From Allobosea sp. 47.2.35 (GTDB taxonomy: Bacteria > Pseudomonadota > Alphaproteobacteria > Rhizobiales > Beijerinckiaceae), in the NCBI RefSeq assembly GCF_024655635.1, contig NZ_JANLGI010000008.1, forward strand, positions 150,835 through 214,834: a stretch of DNA of 64,000 nucleotides, given 5' to 3'. The notes under the pieces are model-generated. The model was not told where the DNA came from. It worked only from the letters and a program-made list of their open reading frames with translations, and did no database searches. The position numbers and the translations under genes were made by a program. Below, one piece after another: positions 45,285 to 54,142 of the stretch (position 1 is its first letter; every line of letters starts with the position of its first letter).

Positions 45285-45965
45285 TCAGCGGCGGCCGGGC
45301 GGTGCGCAGCCGCCGGGCGCCCCGCAGATATCCGCCGGCGGGCGCAGCGTCTCCGGCTCGCCGCCGGGCTCGATCCGAATCCGGCTAAGGTCTCCCGAAA
45401 GCCTCAAGCCAAGGCCCGAAGAGATCAGCACGATCCGCGCGCGGCTGGAGGCGAGGATCGTCGCATTTGCTCCGGCGAGGAAATGGGCGCTGCCGCCCAG
45501 GCTGGCATAGGTGCCGAACACGTCCTCCTGCCGGTCGAGCCCGTAGACCAGCATGATCACCCGCCCGTAATCGGCGCCGAGCCCGATGCCGACCGAGAGC
45601 GCGGTCCAGATCACCGGCATCGGTATCCCGTCCGAGAACCGCAACTCGCCGCTGCCATGCCGCCCGCCGACCACGAAGGAACCGCTGAGCTCGCCGCCGA
45701 CGATATAGGCGTTCGGCTCCCCGAAGAGCGCGAGCGAACGCTCGATCGGCACGCTGACCGTCCTGGAGGCCGTATCGAACACACCCTCGACCAGCCGGGC
45801 GATGTCCTGCCGCGACGCGGTCGGCAACTGGCCGGGCCGGATATCTTCGCGCCGCGGAACGCTTTGCGCGAGAACCGGCGCCTGCACCTGCGCGATGGCG
45901 AGCAGAACCGCCAGCACCATGCGGCGCAGCCGGAACCTTCCCGCCATGGCGCGCAGCGCTTGCAT
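45285..45965 (-). CDS. eipA: Periplasmic envelope-integrity protein EipA (DUF1134)
   Basis: The protein has 226 residues from the ATG at 45963-45965; ATG 45947 (MAGRF) is an alternative. A signal peptide (MVLAVLLAIAQVQAPVLAQ) is followed by the DUF1134 domain: PNAYIVGGELSGSFVVGGRHGSGEL, WTALSVGIGLGADYGRVIMLVYGL and YASLGGSAHFLAGANATIL. The Brucella member EipA folds as a small beta-barrel in the periplasm and is needed for envelope integrity. The Cys-containing, Pro/Gly-rich C-terminal tail is probably unstructured. Confidence 0.9.
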   Translation of the reverse strand: MQALRAMAGRFRLRRMVLAVLLAIAQVQAPVLAQSVPRREDIRPGQLPTASRQDIARLVEGVFDTASRTVSVPIERSLALFGEPNAYIVGGELSGSFVVGGRHGSGELRFSDGIPMPVIWTALSVGIGLGADYGRVIMLVYGLDRQEDVFGTYASLGGSAHFLAGANATILASSRARIVLISSGLGLRLSGDLSRIRIEPGGEPETLRPPADICGAPGGCAPPGRR

Positions 45966-46151
45966 CAGGCGAGGGGATCCATGAGGGAGTTGAACGACAA
46001 GGGTGATACGGTCCATGCAGAGGCCGGCAGGGCGACGCCCCCGGCCCGAGAAGCCATACCCGCACAGAGGCTCCGTGACGACCCGCAACGTTGAAACCGT
46101 TTCGATATCCCCTGCGTCGAAACGCGCGCGGCGGCCGACGATTGCCCGGCG

Positions 46152-47480
46152 ATGACCTCGCTCTCGCGCGCCCTCACCATCCGGCTGACGCTGCTCGGAA
46201 CCGTGCTGTTCGTCGCCTTCATCGCGGCCGTGCTCGCCTTCACCTTCATCACCGAGGACCCGGGTGTCCTGCGCAACGATGTCACCTCCCAGATCATTCG
46301 GCAAAGCGTGCGCCCCTCCGGCAGCGCCGCGCTGCAGGTCGAGAAATCGCCGGGCCTGATCAAGATCGAGCAGGCCAGCCCACTGCTCTGGTATCTGGTC
46401 TCCGACGGACGTTCCGTCGTCGAGTATGCGCCAGAATTGCGGCCGGGCCTGCCGATCGACATCCGGCTGGACGGCCCGACCATCGCCGCCCAGATGCGGG
46501 TCGGTGGTGACGATGCGCTTTCGGTCGATGTCGCCGAGCAGGATGGCAGCCGCATCCTCGTCGCCACCGGCGGCGGACGGCCGGGCTGGGACGTGATCCT
46601 CGGCTATTTCCTGCGCGCCATCGCAGGCTCCGCGGCAGCGATCTCGGTCGTGTTCGGGATCATGATCGCAGCGGCCATCGCCATGTCGGTGTCCTATATC
46701 TCGAGCCGCCTGCGCAGTGCGGCCGAGGCGGCCGCCCGGATCGACCCGCGCGCCCCGCGCGGCCTGCTCCCGACGGAGGAGACCCCGGTCGAACTGATGC
46801 CGCTGACCACCGCGCTGAATACCGCGCTCGACCAGATCGCGGGCAACATGGAGGTGCAGCGGCGCTTCATGAACAATGTCGCGCATGAACTGCGCACGCC
46901 GCTCGCGGTGATGCGCACCAAGGTGGATTCGCTATCCGACGAAGGCGCCCGCTTGGCGCTCACGACCGATGTCAGCCGTCTCACCACCATCGTCTCCTCG
47001 ATGCTGCAGCTCGCCCGCCTGCACAATACCGACCTGCCCTTCGAGCCGCTGCGCCTGAACGTGCTGGCTCGCGACGTGCTCGCCGACCTCGCCCCGCTCG
47101 TGCTCAGCAACGGCATCGGCATCGCGCTGGAGGAAGAAGGCTCGCAGGATGTCCTGATCGCATCGAACGAAGCCACGACCCGCGCCGCTCTCGCCAATCT
47201 CATCGACAATGCGCTGCGCCACGCGCAGGCGCGTTCTTCCATCCTGGTCAAGGTCATCGACGGGAACGTGCTGGAGGTCAGCGACGACGGAATCGGGATT
47301 GCTGCCGCCAAGCGCGCGCAGGTCACCGAGCCGTTCAACCGGATGTCGCCGCATTCGACCGGTGCCGGGCTCGGCCTGACGATCGTGCGCGACATCATGG
47401 CCGCTCATGGCGGCACCCTCGATCTAAGCGACACCGAAGGCGGCGGCACGACGATCCGCCTGACCTTCCGGACGGTGTAG
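46152..47480 (+). CDS. Membrane sensor histidine kinase
   Basis: The protein has 442 residues. Membrane segments near residues 10-35 and 155-185 flank a ~120-residue periplasmic sensor. A HAMP-like linker is followed by phospho-acceptor His245 in NNVAHELRTPLAVM, then NLIDNALRHA (N box), VSDDGIGI (G1) and GAGLGLTIV (G2). It is the presumed partner of the OmpR-type regulator encoded convergently 16 nt away. Its start is divergent from eipA across a 186-nt gap. Confidence 0.92.
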   Translation: MTSLSRALTIRLTLLGTVLFVAFIAAVLAFTFITEDPGVLRNDVTSQIIRQSVRPSGSAALQVEKSPGLIKIEQASPLLWYLVSDGRSVVEYAPELRPGLPIDIRLDGPTIAAQMRVGGDDALSVDVAEQDGSRILVATGGGRPGWDVILGYFLRAIAGSAAAISVVFGIMIAAAIAMSVSYISSRLRSAAEAAARIDPRAPRGLLPTEETPVELMPLTTALNTALDQIAGNMEVQRRFMNNVAHELRTPLAVMRTKVDSLSDEGARLALTTDVSRLTTIVSSMLQLARLHNTDLPFEPLRLNVLARDVLADLAPLVLSNGIGIALEEEGSQDVLIASNEATTRAALANLIDNALRHAQARSSILVKVIDGNVLEVSDDGIGIAAAKRAQVTEPFNRMSPHSTGAGLGLTIVRDIMAAHGGTLDLSDTEGGGTTIRLTFRTV

Positions 47481-47490
47481 CTGGATTGAT

Positions 47491-47506
47491 CGGCGCTAGA
47501 GCGCCG
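47491..47506. terminator. Tight palindrome between convergent kinase and regulator genes
   Basis: CGGCGCT-AG-AGCGCCG is a perfect 7-bp inverted repeat around two bases and includes the regulator stop codon. It could serve as a two-way terminator, but the loop is very short and no T-run follows. Confidence 0.4.
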
Positions 47507-48179
47507 GCTCGGCCTTCTTCAGGATATAGCCGATGCCGCGCAGCGAGGTGATCTCGACATCCGCCCCGGCATCGCGGAGCTTGCGCCGGAGCCGCGAGAT
47601 CTGCGCTTCCAGCGTATTGGACTCGATCAGGTCGTCGAAGCCGTAGACCGCCTCGATCAGCACGTCGCGGGTGACGACGCGGCCGGTGCGCTGCACCAGT
47701 GCTTCCAGGATCAGCGCCTCGCGCCGGCGCAGATCGAGCGCCTCCGTCCCGACCGAGGCGTTGCGGCCTTCGAGATCGAGCGAAAGATTGCCGGCACTGA
47801 GGACGAGCGAGCGCTTCGGATGGCGCCGCCGTGCGAGAACACGAACCCGCGCGATCAGCTCGCCCGGCTCGAATGGCTTGACCAGGTAGTCATCCGCCCC
47901 GCCGTTCAGCCCTTCGATCACATCGGGCTTGGCGTCGCGCGCTGTCAGCATCAGGAAGGCCGGGCGGTTCTCGGCCGCGGCCATGGCTTTCACGATCGAC
48001 AAGCCGTCGCCATCGGGCAGGCGCCGATCGACCACGGCGATGTCGAACGGCGCCGTCCGCAGAGCCGCGAGCGCGGTCTCCACGCTGTCCGTGCGGTCCA
48101 CGACCATCCCCGCATTGCCGAGCAGCAGCGAGAGATAGGACATGAGCTCGGGCTCGTCCTCGACAATCAAAGCGCGCAT
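47496..48179 (-). CDS. OmpR/PhoB-family response regulator
   Basis: The protein has 227 residues from the ATG at 48177-48179. The receiver domain has Asp8 in VEDEP, phospho-acceptor Asp51 in AVVDRRLPDGDG and Lys in YLVKPFEPGEL. The C-terminal winged helix contains LDLRRREALILEALVQRTGRVVTRDVLIEAVYG. It is encoded tail to tail with the histidine kinase instead of in one operon, so the pair has separate promoters. Confidence 0.93.
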   Translation of the reverse strand: MRALIVEDEPELMSYLSLLLGNAGMVVDRTDSVETALAALRTAPFDIAVVDRRLPDGDGLSIVKAMAAAENRPAFLMLTARDAKPDVIEGLNGGADDYLVKPFEPGELIARVRVLARRRHPKRSLVLSAGNLSLDLEGRNASVGTEALDLRRREALILEALVQRTGRVVTRDVLIEAVYGFDDLIESNTLEAQISRLRRKLRDAGADVEITSLRGIGYILKKAEPAL

Positions 48180-48309
48180 GTCACGTCCGTGGTGATGCAT
48201 GGATGGAACGTCATGTCGGAGAAGGGGCGACAAATCCAGACATGACGCTCCACCCATGACCGGTTGCGGCGGGCACGACAGCGACGCACGCGCGAGACCG
48301 CAACCCGAA

Positions 48310-48335
48310 CCGGGCCGGCTGACGGGCCGGCCCGG
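48310..48335 (-). terminator. Stem-loop after the outer-membrane protein gene
   Basis: CCGGGCCGG (48310-48318) and CCGGCCCGG (48327-48335) form a perfect 9-bp GC stem with an 8-nt loop. It lies 9 nt past the barrel gene stop on the minus strand. The following bases are only weakly T-rich, so it may act more by blocking 3' decay than as a strong terminator. Confidence 0.5.
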
Positions 48336-48344
48336 AGCCTTCGA

Positions 48345-48986
48345 TCAGAACCGGTAGTTCAGACCGGCCTTGACCAGGTGCTCGGTGACGCCGACCCGCG
48401 TGCGGGTATTGCCGAGCTGAAAGTTGTCCTTGCCGAGCGAGACGTAGTTGTACTCGACCTTGGCGGAGAGGTTGTCGGTGATGCCGTATTCGGCACCGGC
48501 GCCGACGATATAACCGGTCTTGCCGCGCGTCTTGGAGACAAGGCCGTCACTCGCCTTGATGCTGCCATAGGCGAGACCACCGGTGCCGTAGACGAGCAGC
48601 CGGTCGAAGGTGACGCCGGCGCGCGCCTTCAGCGTCCCGACATAGCGCATATCGGCACTGGTGCCGCCGCCGCGCTTCGAGCCCTTGCCGAAGCCGTTCA
48701 TCGACAGGTCGCTTTCGACGCCGAAGAGCATCGTGCCCATCTGGACGTTGTAGCCGACCTGCCCGCCGAACAGCACTTCGTTGCGGCTCTTCTTGCTGAC
48801 ACCGTTGAAGCGGTCGAAGGCGCCGCCGGCATGGGCGCCGACATAGAGGCCGTTCCAGTTATAGGCACGCGGCGCCGAATAGGCCGGCCATTCCTGGGGC
48901 CGCGGCCGTGCACGGTCGGCCGCAGCGGCGGGCAACGCGAACAGGGCCATCAGGCCGAGGGCGGCCATCGGAAGGATACGAGACAT
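48345..48986 (-). CDS. Outer-membrane beta-barrel protein (Omp25/RopB-like)
   Basis: The protein has 213 residues. The signal peptide ends near PAAAADRAR. YNWNGLYVGAHAGGAFD is the first strand region of Omp25/Omp31-type barrels. Alternating beta strands with aromatic girdles follow (GGQVGYNVQMGTMLFGVESDLSM, YGTGGLAYGSIKAS, GAEYGITDNLSAKVEYNYVSLG), ending in NYRF with the C-terminal Phe needed for BAM insertion. These are abundant structural proteins of the Hyphomicrobiales outer membrane. Confidence 0.93.
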   Translation of the reverse strand: MSRILPMAALGLMALFALPAAAADRARPRPQEWPAYSAPRAYNWNGLYVGAHAGGAFDRFNGVSKKSRNEVLFGGQVGYNVQMGTMLFGVESDLSMNGFGKGSKRGGGTSADMRYVGTLKARAGVTFDRLLVYGTGGLAYGSIKASDGLVSKTRGKTGYIVGAGAEYGITDNLSAKVEYNYVSLGKDNFQLGNTRTRVGVTEHLVKAGLNYRF

Positions 48987-49140
48987 CGATTACTCCTTGC
49001 GGCGCCTGTCGCCGCCGACACATCTGCCAGCCGATTCGGCTCCGTGGATCGGAGCGGGCCGGCATGCGCAGATTGCGGGCGAAGATTACGGCAAGGTTGC
49101 CCATTCCGAGGGCAATGGCGGCCGGAGCGGAGCGATGTCG

Positions 49141-49170
49141 AAAAAGGCCCCGCCCGTGGTGGGCGAGGCT
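49141..49170 (-). terminator. Intrinsic terminator of the alpha/beta hydrolase gene
   Basis: On the minus strand a GC-rich stem (GCCTCGCCC / GGGCGGGGC, 49161-49169 with 49147-49155, one mismatch) and a 5-nt loop are followed by TTTTT (49145-49141). It starts 14 nt after the hydrolase stop. This is the clearest rho-independent terminator in the window. Confidence 0.82.
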
Positions 49171-49183
49171 AGGTAGAAACTGG

Positions 49184-50059
49184 TCAGAGAACCGGAGCGG
49201 CCTGCTTGCCAAGTTCCTCGGCCGGCGGAATCCGGCCGTTCTCGAACCAGTAGGACGCGGCGGCGCGCGACATCGCCGCCCCGTCATGGCCGATGCCGGC
49301 GACCGTGAGCAGCTGCCAGTTGCAGGGCACGCCGAGGCGCGCGGCTTCCACCTTGCCGAAATCGAGCATGAAATGCGCACGGCCATAGCGATGCGGCCCC
49401 TGCGCCAGTGCCTCGGCTTGCGCCGGCAGGTTCGGATCGTCGGTCGCGATGTCGCGATCCCCGGCGAAGAGGATCATCGGATAGGCGAGCCAGTTCGTCA
49501 GCGCCGCCTTGTCGAGCCCGAGACCGCCGAGCCCTTCCGGAAAATTCCGCTCCGGCGTCGGCAAGGTGTACCAGCCGGGATTGGAGGCCATCGCCGCTTC
49601 GAACGGCGCGCCGCCTTCCGTCGCCAGCATGCGATGCACGAACTGGCCGCCGGCCGAGTGGCCGAAGATGCGGATGACCGGCTTGTCGATCACGCCGGCA
49701 GCGCGCAGGGCATCGAGCACGCGACCGGGCACGGCGTAGAGCCACTCAGTTCGTGGGACGATCGCGCCATCGCCCGAAACGACCAGGCCATTGTTGTAGC
49801 CCTCCGCCTTGGGGAAAGGCGCGTTCGGGAAGGTCGGCGCGACGATCAGCAGGTTGTGCTTCTCGGCCGCATCGATCCAGAAATCGCGGTACTCGTCGCC
49901 ATTGCGCAGCATGCCGTGCTGCACGACGATCACGGGATCGTTCGGCATGTGACGCGCCGGGCGGTAGAAGTTCACCTCCAGCGGCTTGTCCGGATGGCTG
50001 ACGTCGATGAAGGGCAGCGTGCTGCGCCCGACCGGTGGGTTCAGGGTCTTGGTGGTCAT
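49184..50059 (-). CDS. Alpha/beta-hydrolase (PHB-depolymerase/feruloyl-esterase-like)
   Basis: The protein has 291 residues with no signal peptide. The nucleophile elbow is FGHSAGGQF with Ser135. An oxyanion-side strand VIVVQHGMLRNGDEYRD precedes it, and His in AGIGHDGAAM is the likely catalytic His. Family members cleave ester bonds of polymers or acylated small molecules. It precedes a complete peptide-type importer on the same strand with a 54-nt gap on its upstream side, so it might process an imported ester or peptide. The substrate is unknown. Confidence 0.85.
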   Translation of the reverse strand: MTTKTLNPPVGRSTLPFIDVSHPDKPLEVNFYRPARHMPNDPVIVVQHGMLRNGDEYRDFWIDAAEKHNLLIVAPTFPNAPFPKAEGYNNGLVVSGDGAIVPRTEWLYAVPGRVLDALRAAGVIDKPVIRIFGHSAGGQFVHRMLATEGGAPFEAAMASNPGWYTLPTPERNFPEGLGGLGLDKAALTNWLAYPMILFAGDRDIATDDPNLPAQAEALAQGPHRYGRAHFMLDFGKVEAARLGVPCNWQLLTVAGIGHDGAAMSRAAASYWFENGRIPPAEELGKQAAPVL

Positions 50060-50113
50060 GCGGCCTCCGGAGCCTGGATCATCGCGCGTCCGATCGGACG
50101 CGATAACGATGAT

Positions 50114-51190
50114 CTATTCTATTGGAACCGCATCGGATTTTTCCGAAAAGTGGATTCCACTTTTCGGTCCGATGCTGGTGTGCAGATGGCAGGCGGCGCT
50201 GCGGCCCGGCGCGATCTCGGTGAGGACCGGCCGAACCTCGCGGCAGACCGGCATCGCCTGCTCGCAGCGCGGATGGAACGGGCAGCCCGGCGGCGGCGCC
50301 AGGGGCGAGGGCAATTCGCCCTTGAGCGGCTGGAAGGCGCGCTTGCGCCGCGCCGCCGAGGGGATCGCCGCGATCAGCGCCGCGCTATAGGGATGCGCCG
50401 GCTTGGCGAAGATCTCCGCCGCCGTGCCGACCTCGACGATGCGGCCGAGATACATGATCGCGACGCGGTCGCTGATATGGCGGACGAGGCCGAGATCATG
50501 GCTGACGAAGAGATAAGTCAGGCCATGGCGCTCGCGCACGTCCATGAACAGGTTGATCACCTGCGCCTGGATCGAGACGTCGAGCGCCGAGACCGGCTCG
50601 TCGCAGACCAGGAAATCCGGCTTCACCGCAAGCGCCCGCGCGATGCCGATGCGCTGGCGCTGCCCGCCCGAGAACTGATGCGGATAGCGTTCGCGATAGG
50701 CGAGGTCGAGCCCGACCTCGCTCAGCGCCTGATCCACCGCCCCATCGATCTCCGCCTTGGGCAGGAGCTTGTGGACGCTTAAGGCCTCGCCGACGATGCG
50801 GCTGACCTTCATGCGCGGGTCGAGCGAGGCATAGGGGTCCTGGAAGATCATCTGGACCTTCAGCAGGAAATCGAGCCGCTCCTTGCCCTTCAGGCCCGCA
50901 ACCGGCCGCTGCTCATAGACCACCTCGCCCGTCGTCGGCTTGAGGATGCCGGTGACGACGCGGGCCAGCGTGGACTTGCCGCAGCCGGATTCGCCGACGA
51001 GGCCGAGCACCTCGCCGCGCTTCACGCTGAGATCGATGCCGTCGACGGCGCGCAGCACCGGCGGCGCCTTGCCCCTCCCGGTCGCCATCAGGATGCGTTC
51101 CGCCAGCGTCGGCTTGCGGCGGAAATGCTTGGTGATGCCCTTGAGCTCGATGATCGGGGCGCCGGTCTGGGTGGTTGTCGAAGCACTCAT
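50114..51190 (-). CDS. Peptide/nickel-type ABC transporter ATP-binding protein (DppF/OppF-like)
   Basis: The protein has 358 residues. Walker A is GESGCGKST, signature FSGGQRQRIGIARAL, Walker B FLVCDEPVSALD, H-loop VSHDL. The C-terminal Cys cluster GCPFHPRCEQAMPVC is typical of Dpp/Opp ATPases. The final ~17 residues (from Pro342) are encoded by a palindromic repeat and its flank, so the natural C-terminus has been replaced or lengthened. Its start overlaps the DppD-like gene by 4 nt. Confidence 0.93.
   Translation of the reverse strand: MSASTTTQTGAPIIELKGITKHFRRKPTLAERILMATGRGKAPPVLRAVDGIDLSVKRGEVLGLVGESGCGKSTLARVVTGILKPTTGEVVYEQRPVAGLKGKERLDFLLKVQMIFQDPYASLDPRMKVSRIVGEALSVHKLLPKAEIDGAVDQALSEVGLDLAYRERYPHQFSGGQRQRIGIARALAVKPDFLVCDEPVSALDVSIQAQVINLFMDVRERHGLTYLFVSHDLGLVRHISDRVAIMYLGRIVEVGTAAEIFAKPAHPYSAALIAAIPSAARRKRAFQPLKGELPSPLAPPPGCPFHPRCEQAMPVCREVRPVLTEIAPGRSAACHLHTSIGPKSGIHFSEKSDAVPIE
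50143..50167. repeat. Perfect palindromic repeat inside the 3' end of the DppF-like gene
   Basis: CCGAAAAGTGG (50143-50153) and CCACTTTTCGG (50157-50167) are perfect inverted repeats around ATT. The element is related to that at 42014-42038. It is translated as residues 342-350 of the ATPase (PKSGIHFSE). Confidence 0.75.
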
Positions 51191-52179
51191 GCCGCTTCTC
51201 CCACCGGCACCGGGTTGTGGCAGCGGAAGCTGCGGGCGCCCTCACCCACCGTCTCTGGATCGCGCGCGGCGCAGACCGGCTGGACGCGCGGGCAGCGCGG
51301 GCGGAACGGGCAGCCGCTCGGACGGGCATCGATGCGCGGGGCGACGCCGTCGATCTGGTTCAGGCGCTCGCCCGGCGCGACATTGGCGGCCGATGAGTTC
51401 AGAAGGCCGAGCGTATAGGGATGGCGCGGCGCGTCGAGCACCTCGTCGACCGGCCCGATCTCGACGACGCGGCCGGCATACATCACGGCCACCCGGTCGG
51501 CGAGCTCGGCCACCACCGCGAGATCATGCGTGATCCAGAGCACGGCGGTGCCTGTCTCGCGGGCGAGCTTCTGCACCTCGAACAGGATCTGGCTCTGGAT
51601 GGTGACGTCAAGCGCCGTCGTCGGCTCGTCGGCGATGATCAGGTCGGGCGCGTTCAGCAGTGCGGTCGCGATCGCGACGCGCTGGCGCATGCCGCCGGAG
51701 AACTCGTGCGGGAACTGCTTCAATCGCGCTTCCGGCGAGGAGATGCCGACACGGGCCAGGGCCTTCGCGGCTTCGCCGAGGGCCTCCTCGCGGCTGCAGT
51801 CGCGATGCTCCAGGATCGCCTCGCTCATCTGCTCGCCGATGCTGAGCACCGGGTTCAGCGTCATCAGCGGATCCTGGAAGATCATCGCGATGCGATCGCC
51901 CCGCAGGTCGCGCAAGCGCTCTTCCGACGCCGCGCGCAGGTCTTCGCCGCCAAAGCTGATCGTACCGGCGACGATCTCGCCGGGCGGATCGATCAGCCGC
52001 ACCAGCGAGAAGCCAGTCACCGACTTACCGGAGCCGGATTCGCCGACCAGTCCCAACACTTCGCCGCGCGAGACGCTGAGATCCACGCCGTCGACGGCAG
52101 GCCAGGCGCCGTCGAGCGCATGGAAGACGGTCCTGAGGCCACGGACCTCGAGCAACGGGTTGGTTGTGAGATCAGTCAT
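51187..52179 (-). CDS. Peptide/nickel-type ABC transporter ATP-binding protein (DppD/OppD-like)
   Basis: The protein has 330 residues. Walker A is GESGSGKSV, signature FSGGMRQRVAIATAL, Walker B LIIADEPTTALD, H-loop ITHDL. The C-terminal Cys motif is GCPFRPRCPRVQPVC. It pairs with the DppF-like ATPase. It has 4-nt overlaps on both sides within the operon. Confidence 0.94.
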   Translation of the reverse strand: MTDLTTNPLLEVRGLRTVFHALDGAWPAVDGVDLSVSRGEVLGLVGESGSGKSVTGFSLVRLIDPPGEIVAGTISFGGEDLRAASEERLRDLRGDRIAMIFQDPLMTLNPVLSIGEQMSEAILEHRDCSREEALGEAAKALARVGISSPEARLKQFPHEFSGGMRQRVAIATALLNAPDLIIADEPTTALDVTIQSQILFEVQKLARETGTAVLWITHDLAVVAELADRVAVMYAGRVVEIGPVDEVLDAPRHPYTLGLLNSSAANVAPGERLNQIDGVAPRIDARPSGCPFRPRCPRVQPVCAARDPETVGEGARSFRCHNPVPVGEAA

Positions 52180-53084
52180 GAGCGCACGTTGAAGCTGCGG
52201 CGCAGCCGGTCGCCGACGAGGTTGAGCGAGCCGATCAGCAGCACCAGCGCGATGCCGGGGAAGACCGCGATCCAGTATTCGCCGGAGAGCAGGAACTCGA
52301 AGCCGTTGGCGATGAGCAGGCCGAGCGAGGGCTGCGTCACCGGCACGCCGACACCAAGGAAGGAGAGCGTCGCCTCCAGCGTGATCGCACCGGCGATGCT
52401 GATCGAGGCGACGACCAGCACGGAGCCGACCGAGTTCGGCAGCAGATGCGCGATCATGATGTGCCGGGTCGGCAGGCCGAAATTGAGCGCCGCCTCGATA
52501 TATTCCTTGCGCCGCTCAACCAGGGCGGAGGCACGCATCAGCCGGGCATATTGCGCCCATTGAACCAAGACGATCGCGAGGATGACCTTGTCGACGCCGC
52601 GCCCGATCGAGGCCAGCAGCACGAGCGCGATCAGGATCGAGGGGAAGCCGAGCATGAAATCGACGACGCGCATGATCACGGCATCGACGACCCCGCCGAA
52701 CTGCGCGGCGACGAGCCCGGCCGAGATGCCTATGAACAGCGCGCCCAGTGTCGCGGTGAGCCCGACCATCAGGCTGGTGCGCAGCCCGTAGAGGATCGCG
52801 CTCAGCATGTCGCGGCCCTGCGAATCCGTGCCGAGCCAATAGGTCATGCCGTTCATGCCGGCCTCGCCCGGCGGCAGGCGGTTATCCATCACGCTGAGCG
52901 CGGCGAGATCATGCGGGTTCTGCGGCGCGATGACGGGCGCCAGCAGCGCCAGCGCGACCATGATGCCGAGCAGGATCGCGGCCCCGCGCGTCGTCGGCCG
53001 GTTGCGGATGCGGCGCAGCACCTTTTCGCGGAGCGGCGTGTCGGCATAAGCCGGAATGGCCGGGGCTTTCGCTGGGGCGCTCAT
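52176..53084 (-). CDS. Peptide-type ABC transporter permease (DppC/OppC-like)
   Basis: The protein has 302 residues. A cytoplasmic leader is followed by a first membrane segment (AAILLGIMVALALLAPVIAP) and five further segments. The conserved DppC region YWLGTDSQGRDMLSAILYG and the EAA-like loop EAALNFGLPTRHIMIAHLLPN are present. It pairs with the DppB-like permease. Confidence 0.93.
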   Translation of the reverse strand: MSAPAKAPAIPAYADTPLREKVLRRIRNRPTTRGAAILLGIMVALALLAPVIAPQNPHDLAALSVMDNRLPPGEAGMNGMTYWLGTDSQGRDMLSAILYGLRTSLMVGLTATLGALFIGISAGLVAAQFGGVVDAVIMRVVDFMLGFPSILIALVLLASIGRGVDKVILAIVLVQWAQYARLMRASALVERRKEYIEAALNFGLPTRHIMIAHLLPNSVGSVLVVASISIAGAITLEATLSFLGVGVPVTQPSLGLLIANGFEFLLSGEYWIAVFPGIALVLLIGSLNLVGDRLRRSFNVRS

Positions 53085-54058
53085 GCCATGTCTCCCGTCA
53101 GCTTCACGCGTGGGTCGAGCGCGGCATAGAGGATGTCGACGAGGAAGTTGACGGTGACGAAGAGCAGCGTCGCCAGCAGTACATAGGCGACGACCACCGG
53201 CCGATCGAGCTGATAGACCGAGTCGATCAGGAGCTTGCCCATGCCTGGCCAGGCGAAGACCGTCTCGGTGATCGTCGAGAAGGCGACGAGGCTGCCGAAC
53301 TCGATGCCGACGACCGTCACCACCGGGATCAGGATGTTGCGCAGCACATGCCGGCCAACGACGCGGCGCGGCTTCACGCCCTTGGCGCGCGCGTACTTCA
53401 CATAATCCTGCGTCATCGCCTCGGTCGTGCCGGCGGCGACAAGCCGGATCATCAGCGCCATCTGCGGGATCGCGAGATTGATCGCCGGCAAGGCGAGATG
53501 GGCAAGACCGTCCCGGGTCAGAAGGCTGGTCTGGATGCCCAGGACCGAGACCGTCTCACCGCGCCCGGCCGTCGGCAGCCAGCCAAGCACGACCGCGAAG
53601 AGCAGGATCAGCATCATGCCCTTCCAGAAGCTCGGCAGCGAGAAGCCGAGGATGGTTGAGCCCATGATAATGCGCGAGGGACGGCTGTCCGGATCGAGCC
53701 CGGCATAAAGCCCGAGCGGCACGCCGGTGACGATGGCGAGCGTCATCGAGAGCAGGACGAGCTCGAAGGTCGCAGGCAGGCGCCCGAGAATGAGCTCGAT
53801 CGCCGGCACGCCATGCACGAAGGAGCGACCGAGATCGCCCTTCAAGGCGTTGCCCATGAAGACGAAATATTGCTGCCAGACCGGCAGGTCGAGGCCGAGC
53901 CGCCGGACCAGCGCCTCGCGCTCGGCCGCGCTGGCCGAGGGCGAGACCAGCAGCTCGATCGGATCGCCGATGCCGTAGACGGCGAAGAACACCACGACCG
54001 AGACCGCGAGCAGCACGAGCACGCTCTGGATCAGTCGCTGCAGGACATAGGCGGTCAT
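53081..54058 (-). CDS. Peptide-type ABC transporter permease (DppB/OppB-like)
   Basis: The protein has 325 residues. It begins MTAYVLQRLIQSVLVLLAVSVVVFF, the standard DppB first helix. Further signatures are LGLDLPVWQQYFVF, YVKYARAKGVKPRRVVGRHVLRN and VETVFAWPG-like TITETVFAWPGMGKLL. It is separated from the binding-protein gene by an 84-nt gap containing a stem-loop. Confidence 0.93.
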   Translation of the reverse strand: MTAYVLQRLIQSVLVLLAVSVVVFFAVYGIGDPIELLVSPSASAAEREALVRRLGLDLPVWQQYFVFMGNALKGDLGRSFVHGVPAIELILGRLPATFELVLLSMTLAIVTGVPLGLYAGLDPDSRPSRIIMGSTILGFSLPSFWKGMMLILLFAVVLGWLPTAGRGETVSVLGIQTSLLTRDGLAHLALPAINLAIPQMALMIRLVAAGTTEAMTQDYVKYARAKGVKPRRVVGRHVLRNILIPVVTVVGIEFGSLVAFSTITETVFAWPGMGKLLIDSVYQLDRPVVVAYVLLATLLFVTVNFLVDILYAALDPRVKLTGDMA

Positions 54059-54089
54059 GATGCTCGACCGGCTCCGCTCAAGGGTTCGC

Positions 54090-54113
54090 GGGCCGCCCTG
54101 CGAGCGGCGGCCC
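54090..54113 (-). terminator. Stem-loop between dppA-like and dppB-like genes
   Basis: GGGCCGCC (54090-54097) and GGCGGCCC (54106-54113) form a perfect 8-bp stem with an 8-nt loop. No T-run follows on the minus strand, so partial attenuation or mRNA stabilisation of the binding-protein message is more likely than full termination. Confidence 0.55.
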
Positions 54114-54142
54114 GACTTGTCGATGGCCTGTCGGCCGGCGGC

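Noticed and set aside
48908..50782. Plus-strand open frame of 624 codons through the 48987-49183 gap
   Set aside because: It runs through a canonical minus-strand terminator and antisense to two well-supported genes. No motif is visible.
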